A stretch of DNA of 64,000 nucleotides. Origin: CAYXTI01 sp964468495. GTDB taxonomy: Bacteria; Pseudomonadota; Alphaproteobacteria; Rickettsiales; Rickettsiaceae. The DNA is taken from the NCBI GenBank assembly GCA_964468495.1, contig CAYXTI010000015.1, forward strand, positions 1-64,000, given 5' to 3'. Numbering within the stretch: the first letter of the stretch is position 1; each line of letters starts with the position of its first letter. A program made the translations under genes and the position numbers. Under the pieces are notes generated by a model. That model ran no database searches, was not told the DNA's origin, and saw only the letters and a list, made by a program, of their open reading frames with translations. This document shows positions 58,128 through 64,000 of the stretch, piece by piece.

Positions 58128-58682
58128 TTACTTTAACGTAATATAAAAATAATATGTAATATAATATGTAAATATAGCAAATATTGCTGCTAATATATCA
58201 TCAAACATTACGCCAAATGCATTTTTCATTTTTGAATTTACTAAATTAATTGGCCATGGCTTAACTATATCAAAAAACCTAAATAATAAAAAAGGAACTA
58301 AAAAGTAAAATAATTCTTTAGCCCTCATTAAGTAATTATTTAAATCACATTGAATAGTAAAAGAAAAATTAATACCAACAATTACTAACATTTGTCCCAC
58401 TAATTCATCAATAACAATTTCTCTAGGGTCTTTATTCTTTAAGGACTTAATATAGATATCAGTACAATATAAACCTAAAAAAAATAAAATAAGAATAAAA
58501 ATAAATATGGTAGGCACCATAAAACAATAAAACTTGGAATCACTACTGCTTAAGAAAATAACTGCCAAGCCATGTATAATAGGCAATGCTCCTAATGATC
58601 CCCAAGTCCCAGGCATAATTTTAATTTTACCAAGATAAAATGCAGTCACTATAAATTCAATTAGTTTATGAGTATTTTTCAT
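58128..58682 (-). CDS. pgpA: Phosphatidylglycerophosphatase A
   Basis: Removes phosphate from phosphatidylglycerophosphate to give phosphatidylglycerol. The 184 residues contain the family blocks GTWGSLGALPI, KDPREIVIDELVGQMLV, FRFFDIVKPWPI and a late DDILAAI, plus several membrane helices. I start at ATG 58682 with GAAAGGA about 11 bases upstream. The frame extends 17 codons to 58733 but adds nothing like the family. Confidence 0.9.
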   Translation of the reverse strand: MKNTHKLIEFIVTAFYLGKIKIMPGTWGSLGALPIIHGLAVIFLSSSDSKFYCFMVPTIFIFILILFFLGLYCTDIYIKSLKNKDPREIVIDELVGQMLVIVGINFSFTIQCDLNNYLMRAKELFYFLVPFLLFRFFDIVKPWPINLVNSKMKNAFGVMFDDILAAIFAIFTYYITYYFYITLK

Positions 58683-59092
58683 TAATAAATAAATCCTTTC
58701 TAAATATCTAGAATTAGCATAAAATTGATACAATATAATAAACTTATTTTTCTAATTTAGAAATCTAAATATTTATAAAAATAATGTTAAATAAAATTTA
58801 AAAATAAAAAAATATAAAAAATACCTACACAAAATAAATAAACATATATATTATAAGTTAATATAAAATAAATAATATTTTAGAGTGAGGTGATTTTATA
58901 CTAATACATCAAACTTATATTGATTTATATTTTGAATAGCTTGTTTAATGCCAATAAAACATTAGTAACTTTAAAGAATATTATACTAGGTAATAATAAT
59001 TATTATTATATATTTAAATTTTAATATAAAAAATGTTAATAATAAAATATAAAGACTATAACAATAATTAACCTCAAATATAAAAACTTACC
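58683..59092. other. Intergenic region between divergent pgpA and fliO
   Basis: 410 bp, extremely AT-rich, with no open frame of coding character. Two overlapping perfect 7-bp inverted repeats lie at 58749-58763 and 58755-58770 (TTTCTAA/TTAGAAA and ATTTAGA/TCTAAAT), about 70-90 bases upstream of pgpA, and could be an operator. No promoter can be singled out. Confidence 0.4.
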
Positions 59093-59380
59093 ATGGAACT
59101 ATTGGTTGTACTAAAAAGTTTTCTCTCCCTCATATTTGTTTGTATTATTATGTATGTATTATTAAAAATAATACAACGTTATACAAAGATAGGATTTAGA
59201 ACCAATAATAACAAAAAATCTAATTTTAAAATAGAAAATATAATATATATAGATGCAGAAATGAAAATTATTAACCTTAGTTATCAGTCAGAAATAACTT
59301 ATATTATAGCCGTAGGTAAATCTTATTCTTTTCTAATAGATAAGCATAAACTACTAATAGATAAGAATAAACTAAAATAG
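59093..59380 (+). CDS. fliO: Flagellar biosynthesis protein FliO-like
   Basis: A 95-residue protein with one N-terminal membrane helix (LVVLKSFLSLIFVCIIMYVLLKII) and a short C-terminal beta domain (IENIIYIDAEMKIINLSYQSEITYIIAVGKSYSFLI) in the pattern of FliO, an assembly factor for the FliPQR export gate. FliO is poorly conserved, so the call rests on this pattern and on fliP starting 45 bp downstream. Confidence 0.7.
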   Translation: MELLVVLKSFLSLIFVCIIMYVLLKIIQRYTKIGFRTNNNKKSNFKIENIIYIDAEMKIINLSYQSEITYIIAVGKSYSFLIDKHKLLIDKNKLK

Positions 59381-59425
59381 ATTGAGTTTATTATTGATAA
59401 ATATCAAAACAAAATCAAAAATATA

Positions 59426-60205
59426 ATGAATAACTACTTTAATAAAAATTATTACCTTAGAGATTATATAAAGCTGTTAAAAATATTGGCTATTATTGCT
59501 ATAATATTCCCTAGTAATCTATTTGCTGAAGAATCACTTGTTACTGAACTTGAACATTTATTAAGTAGTAGCTCTATGACTAATAGGTTATTATATTTAT
59601 TTATATTAATAACAGTATTAAGTTTAGCCCCTTCAATACTTATAATGGTTACCTCTTTTATTCGTATTTCTATAGTATTATCAATATTAAGATCAGCTCT
59701 TGGCCTTCAACAAACCCCTCCTAATCAAGTGATAGTCAGTTTATCACTATTTTTAACCTTATTTATTATGACTCCTACCTTTAATGAATCCTATACAAAA
59801 GGTATAAACCCTATGATTGAAGAAAAAATTACTGTAGAAGACGCATTGCCGATTATTGCAAACCCATTTAAAGTGTTTATGATACATAACACTAACGAAA
59901 AAGATTTAAATTTATTTATCTCTATTGCAAAACTAGAAATTCCAGAAAAAAATATAAATTTACCTTTACAAGTAGTTATTCCTTCATTTATGATAAGTGA
60001 GTTAAAACGTGGTTTTGAAATAGGTTTTTTAGTATTTTTACCTTTTGTAATTATTGATATAGTAGTAGCTTCCATTTTAATGGCAATGGGTATGATGATG
60101 ATGCCTCCAGTAATGATTTCAATGCCATTTAAAATTATATTTTTTGTATTAATAGATGGATGGTATTTATTATGTGGAAGCTTAATACAAAGCTTCTCTA
60201 TCTAA
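59426..60205 (+). CDS. fliP: Flagellar export gate protein FliP
   Basis: Core protein of the flagellar type III export gate in the inner membrane. The 259 residues have an N-terminal signal segment (LKILAIIAIIFPSNLFAEES), as FliP usually has, then MTSFIRISIVLSILRSALGLQQTPPNQVIVSL, IPSFMISELKRGFEIGFLVFLPF and VASILMAMGMMMMPPVMIS, all family hallmarks. fliQ and fliR do not follow; trxA does, so the export genes are dispersed in this genome. Confidence 0.95.
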   Translation: MNNYFNKNYYLRDYIKLLKILAIIAIIFPSNLFAEESLVTELEHLLSSSSMTNRLLYLFILITVLSLAPSILIMVTSFIRISIVLSILRSALGLQQTPPNQVIVSLSLFLTLFIMTPTFNESYTKGINPMIEEKITVEDALPIIANPFKVFMIHNTNEKDLNLFISIAKLEIPEKNINLPLQVVIPSFMISELKRGFEIGFLVFLPFVIIDIVVASILMAMGMMMMPPVMISMPFKIIFFVLIDGWYLLCGSLIQSFSI

Positions 60206-60300
60206 AAATAGCTTACTAATTTTGTATTGATTAACTAGAAACTAATTATATTATAAAAATAAAACATATTAATATTTATTAAAATAGTGAGGAAAGTAAG

Positions 60301-60618
60301 ATGGTTCAAACAATTACAGATCAGAATTTTAAAGATATAATTTCTAATTCTGATAAACCAGTACTAGTAGATTTTTGGGCAGAATGGTGTGGTCCATGCA
60401 AGATGCTTGCGCCTATTATTAATTCTTTATCAGATGAGATGTCTAATATAATAAAAATAGTAAAAATTAATATTGATGAAAATCCTAAAACCGCTGCAAG
60501 CCTAGGAGTTAAAAGCATTCCTACAATGATTCTTTTTAAAGAAGGAAAAAATATAGCATCTAAGATCGGTATGCATAAAAAAGATAGCCTTCAAGACTGG
60601 ATTAAAACAAATATATAG
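60301..60618 (+). CDS. trxA: Thioredoxin
   Basis: Small cytoplasmic disulfide reductase. The 105 residues contain DFWAEWCGPCKM with C30 and C33, the DENPKTAASLGV segment and the cis-Pro motif KSIPTMILF. A good Shine-Dalgarno sequence (GAGGAA) precedes the ATG. It is followed by a stem-loop at 60625-60655. Confidence 0.96.
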   Translation: MVQTITDQNFKDIISNSDKPVLVDFWAEWCGPCKMLAPIINSLSDEMSNIIKIVKINIDENPKTAASLGVKSIPTMILFKEGKNIASKIGMHKKDSLQDWIKTNI

Positions 60619-60624
60619 TTAATA

Positions 60625-60655
60625 AATATTAGACTTAAAATTAAGTACTAATATT
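60625..60655 (+). terminator. Stem-loop after trxA
   Basis: AATATTAG (60625-60632) pairs with CTAATATT (60648-60655), and ACTTA (60633-60637) with TAAGT (60642-60646), around a 4-nt loop and with one bulged A at 60647. It begins 7 bases after the trxA stop. No T-run follows, so it may be a 3'-end stabiliser rather than an intrinsic terminator. Confidence 0.4.
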
Positions 60656-60847
60656 AATATTTAGATTATATACAAATAATCATATATCTATACTGCTAAA
60701 GAATAAATTTTCTAATTTTTATCCTTTATAGATTAAATGTTTTTAATTATCATATTAATTAAATAAAAACTTAAATCTTATCTATAAAATAATTTTTCTA
60801 TAAGATTATTTAATATATTATAAGGCTGTAAATCTAAATATAAAATA

Positions 60848-63800
60848 ATGAGAGTTAGTTTTGATAACCTTAATTCATTAACAGGATTAGATTATATTGA
60901 CAAAAGATTTATTAAATTTGTTAGTAACCATAATAAACTACTAGCAGAAAAAATCTTATTCTTAAGACAAAAAACTACTAATATTAGTAGTTTAGATTAT
61001 TCAGAATTTATAATTGAAACTGCTCCAATTTTAGATGATTTTTTAACTTATTTATTTAACATAGAACAAGAAAATGATAATCTAAAAAAAGAACACCAAA
61101 AATATAATATTATATATGAATGTAAAAGAAAGTTTGTTCAAAGAATAATTAATAAATTAGAATTAAATTCTCAGCAAATAGAAATTGATATTTTAGATAT
61201 ATCAAAAAAATTAGAAAAATTAATTGGTAAAATCACCTCTAAAAACTTTGCACATAATGTACTATTATGGCAAAAAAATTCTTCTCTTTATAAAAATGAA
61301 ATAAACATAGCAGCAAAATATGCTACATATATGGTACAAAATAATAGTACTATGAATATATTTGATATACCAAGACCTATTAACTATGATAATGCTATTA
61401 GATTATGGAAAATAAAACAAATAAACCGTTTAGATAAGTATATAGGGTACAACTATAGAGATAATGTAGATAATATAGAGAAATCAGTATTACAAGCAAA
61501 ATATTGTATTTATTGTCATAAACAAAATAAGGATTCATGTACTAAAGGTATAGGAATAATCAAGAATAACAACAATGCAATTAATAAATTGTCAGTAGAT
61601 TTAAATAAAAAAAACACTGGTTGTCCTTTAAAACAAAAAATTTCTGAAATAAATAAAATAAAATCTTTAGGATTTAACCTAGCAGCTTTAGCTATTATTA
61701 TATTAGATAATCCTTTAGTAGCAGCTACAGGCCATAGAATTTGTAACGATTGTATGAAATCATGTATATATCAAAAACAAGATCCAGTAAATATTCCATT
61801 TATTGAATCCAATATTTTGAATACTGTTTTAAATATGCCTTGGGGAGTTGAAATATACTTACTATTAACAAAATGGAATCCTTTAAATTTATTTAATCCT
61901 GTAGCAAAACCAGCTAGCGGCTATAATGTCTTAGTAACAGGATTAGGGCCTTCTGGCTTTTCTCTATGCCATTATTTACTTAATGAAGGTCATAATGTTA
62001 CTGCTATTGATAGTTTTAAAATATCTCATTTAAAATTTGATATAAAAAAACCAATTAAACACTGGTCAAAATATCAAGAACTACTATCACAAAAAATACC
62101 AACTGGTTTTGGAGGAGTAATGGCATATGGTATTACTCATCGTTGGAATAAAAATAACTTAACATTAATTAGACTTATACTAGAGAGAAGAAATAATTTC
62201 AATATATATTCAGGAATCAGATTAGGCAGTAACATTACTATATCACAAGCATTTAATTTAGGATTTGATCATATTGCATTATGCATTGGAACTGGAAAAG
62301 TAAAATTTATTAATGATAACAATTATTTTATCAAAGGGATAAAAAGTGCTGTAGACTTTTTAATGCAATTGCAACAAGAAGGGGCCTATTTAGATAAAAG
62401 TAATTCAAACTTACTTATCAGACTACCAGTAGTAATAATTGGCTGTGGATTAACAGCTATTGATAGTGCAACAGAAATTTTTCATTACTATCCCATTTTA
62501 GTAAATAAATTATTTTCTATCTACAATAGAGATAAAACTATTTTTAATAAACTAAATACTGAAGATAAAAAAATAGCACAAGAATTAATCTCTCATGCAA
62601 AACTATTTAATCATGCTAAAGATAATAATGAAAAACTAAATATTATAAAAAAATTAGGTGGTGTAACTATTTGTTATAGAAAAAATATAACAGAATCTCC
62701 AGCTTATAAAATAAATCCAGAGGAAATAGAATATGCTTTATCTATAGGGATAAAATTTAAAGACCATTTTTTTCCTAAACATATATTTAAAGACAAATTT
62801 GGTTATCTTTCATCTATTTTATTTAATAATAACGAAAAACTTTCTGCTAAAACTATACTTATTGCTATTGGAACTAATCATAATGAATTTACTGATATTA
62901 ATGACCAAATTGATTTCAATTATAATAATAGTATTTTTAAAAATAAAAAATGTACAATTAGTTATTTTGGAGATTGTAATCCAAAATATAGAGGAAGCGT
63001 TGTTAAAGCTATAGCTAGTGCTAAAGAAGGCTATAAATTAATTTCACAAAAATTATACTTATCAAAACCTAGATATCAATTTAACTTTCAATCATTCATA
63101 AGATTAACTGATAAAATCTTTATTAGTACAATAAAAAAGATAAATAATTTAACACTAAATCTTATTGAAATTATTATTTACTCTCCTTACGCTGCTCAAA
63201 ACTTTAGACCTGGACAGTTCTTTTGCTTAAGAAATTTTTCCTATGACCCATCAAAACTTCTTGAGCCTCTAGCTTTATCTGCTATAACAACTAATATCCA
63301 GGATGGAACAATAACGTTTGTTATCTTAAACAAGGGAAAATCAACTAACTTATGTAAAAATCTTACTGTTAATGAAAAAGTATCTTTAATGGGGCCAACA
63401 GGCTGTGCTACGAAACTTCACTTTAACAAAAAAGTGTGTTTAATTGGCGAAGGAATAAATAATACTAGTTTAATCCCTATAGCTCAGGCTTTAAAGAATA
63501 ATGGTTGTGATATAATATATTTTGCTTATTATCAAAACAACTTAGAGTTGTTTTATCAACAAAAAATAGAAAACTGCTCAAATATTGTAGTATGGTGCTG
63601 CCCCCAACAACAACTTTTAACAAATCGTAAAACTGATTTTAGTTATAAAGGTGACATTATTGATGCTATTAGCTATTATAAAAATATTTTAATTAACATA
63701 AGTCAAGTTATATGTTCAGTATCATATCAAGTAATGTTAAAAATTAGTAACAACTCTAATTACTTTCCTAATAAGGATCTTATATGCCGTATTAATCCAC

Positions 63801-63979
63801 CAATGCAATGCATGATGAAAGGAATTTGCGGTCATTGTCTTCAAAAAGTAAATGATAGCAAAGGATATATTTTCTCATGCAGTAATCAAGAGCACATAAT
63901 AAATAATATCAACTTTAATAGTCTATCTAATAATTTAAACCAAAATAACATATTAGAATATATCTCTAATAATAATTAA
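60848..63979 (+). CDS. Fused GltD-like / PyrK-like FAD Fe-S oxidoreductase
   Basis: A 1043-residue protein often labelled glutamate synthase small chain in Rickettsiales. Order: helical N-terminal part (1 to about 210); a GltD-type Fe-S region with C220, C223, C231, C259 and C299, C302, C306; a FAD fold (VTGLGPSGFSLCHYLL, about 365); an NAD(P) fold (VVIIGCGLTAIDSATEI, about 530); then, from about 750, a ferredoxin-reductase-like FAD domain (NFRPGQFFCLRNF) ending in a [2Fe-2S] cluster region C988, C994, C997, C1011 like PyrK. No glutamate synthase large subunit is visible. The parts match NfnB plus NfnA, the two subunits of NADH-dependent ferredoxin:NADP oxidoreductase, joined in one chain. 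Transhydrogenation or bifurcation is inferred. Confidence 0.8.
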   Translation: MRVSFDNLNSLTGLDYIDKRFIKFVSNHNKLLAEKILFLRQKTTNISSLDYSEFIIETAPILDDFLTYLFNIEQENDNLKKEHQKYNIIYECKRKFVQRIINKLELNSQQIEIDILDISKKLEKLIGKITSKNFAHNVLLWQKNSSLYKNEINIAAKYATYMVQNNSTMNIFDIPRPINYDNAIRLWKIKQINRLDKYIGYNYRDNVDNIEKSVLQAKYCIYCHKQNKDSCTKGIGIIKNNNNAINKLSVDLNKKNTGCPLKQKISEINKIKSLGFNLAALAIIILDNPLVAATGHRICNDCMKSCIYQKQDPVNIPFIESNILNTVLNMPWGVEIYLLLTKWNPLNLFNPVAKPASGYNVLVTGLGPSGFSLCHYLLNEGHNVTAIDSFKISHLKFDIKKPIKHWSKYQELLSQKIPTGFGGVMAYGITHRWNKNNLTLIRLILERRNNFNIYSGIRLGSNITISQAFNLGFDHIALCIGTGKVKFINDNNYFIKGIKSAVDFLMQLQQEGAYLDKSNSNLLIRLPVVIIGCGLTAIDSATEIFHYYPILVNKLFSIYNRDKTIFNKLNTEDKKIAQELISHAKLFNHAKDNNEKLNIIKKLGGVTICYRKNITESPAYKINPEEIEYALSIGIKFKDHFFPKHIFKDKFGYLSSILFNNNEKLSAKTILIAIGTNHNEFTDINDQIDFNYNNSIFKNKKCTISYFGDCNPKYRGSVVKAIASAKEGYKLISQKLYLSKPRYQFNFQSFIRLTDKIFISTIKKINNLTLNLIEIIIYSPYAAQNFRPGQFFCLRNFSYDPSKLLEPLALSAITTNIQDGTITFVILNKGKSTNLCKNLTVNEKVSLMGPTGCATKLHFNKKVCLIGEGINNTSLIPIAQALKNNGCDIIYFAYYQNNLELFYQQKIENCSNIVVWCCPQQQLLTNRKTDFSYKGDIIDAISYYKNILINISQVICSVSYQVMLKISNNSNYFPNKDLICRINPPMQCMMKGICGHCLQKVNDSKGYIFSCSNQEHIINNINFNSLSNNLNQNNILEYISNNN

Positions 63980-64000
63980 TCTCTCTATCTATTTCCTTAA

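Overview
The window is an AT-rich chromosomal segment, almost certainly from an obligately intracellular alphaproteobacterium of the order Rickettsiales. This is inferred from gene content, not from a database search. Pointers are the hscB-hscA-fdx block of the ISC system, a single-chain GltD-like/PyrK-like oxidoreductase, pyruvate phosphate dikinase, a DUF2610 protein, a DUF2659/YfgM-like protein next to a BamB-like lipoprotein, an F0 operon with both b' and b subunits, and rpmI-rplT without infC upstream. Flagellar genes are present in two places (flgB-flgC-fliE and fliO-fliP). That argues for one of the flagellate rickettsial lineages, such as Midichloriaceae or relatives, rather than classical Rickettsia or Anaplasmataceae. 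I cannot name the species. No insertion sequence, prophage, CRISPR array or rRNA was seen.

Layout. 1-378: 5' part of an unknown minus-strand gene. 0.9-4.8 kb (+): ligA and an M24B aminopeptidase. 4.8-13.7 kb (-): prfA, ppdK, a nitroreductase, a broken DUF2125 gene, fdx-hscA-hscB, ppa. 13.9-19.4 kb (+): HIG1-like peptide, DsbA-like protein, F0 ATP synthase operon, YfgM-like and BamB-like proteins. 19.5-26.3 kb (-): sucB-sucA and gyrB. 26.4-31.8 kb (+): HAD protein, tsaE, rpmI, rplT, secF, efp, a degenerate SuhB-like protein, a DUF2610 protein with a repeat tail. 31.8-34.6 kb: tRNA-Arg, ubiX, a frameshifted DUF465 gene, tRNA-Gly, a fatty-acyl desaturase. 34.9-38.9 kb (+): rho, mdh, flgB-flgC-fliE. 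38.9-57.1 kb (-): radA, rsmD, rluB-like, leuS, a two-domain FKBP-like protein, tRNA-Ile2, hemW-like, xthA, ubiB-like, a four-gene ABC_sub_bind transporter, dnaE. 57.2-64 kb: mscS-like, pgpA, fliO-fliP, trxA and the large fused oxidoreductase.

Most genes are housekeeping: replication and repair, translation, Fe-S assembly, TCA cycle and respiration, envelope assembly. The less ordinary parts are:
- FlgB and FlgC each carry a Sec-like signal peptide in front of the normal rod-protein start.
- The DUF2610 protein has an acidic run followed by three near-identical 96-bp repeats.
- Two lesions mark recent gene decay: an in-frame TAA plus a lost start in the DUF2125 gene, and a one-base loss in a poly(A) run in the DUF465 gene.
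- The SuhB-like protein encoded with efp lacks the metal-binding aspartates of its family.
- The oxidoreductase at 60.8-64.0 kb combines the parts of NfnB and NfnA in one chain.
- The desaturase has a coiled-coil tail.
- The ABC transporter has two tandem binding proteins.

Gene starts are often uncertain because Shine-Dalgarno sequences are weak. Where one was clear it was used to choose the start.
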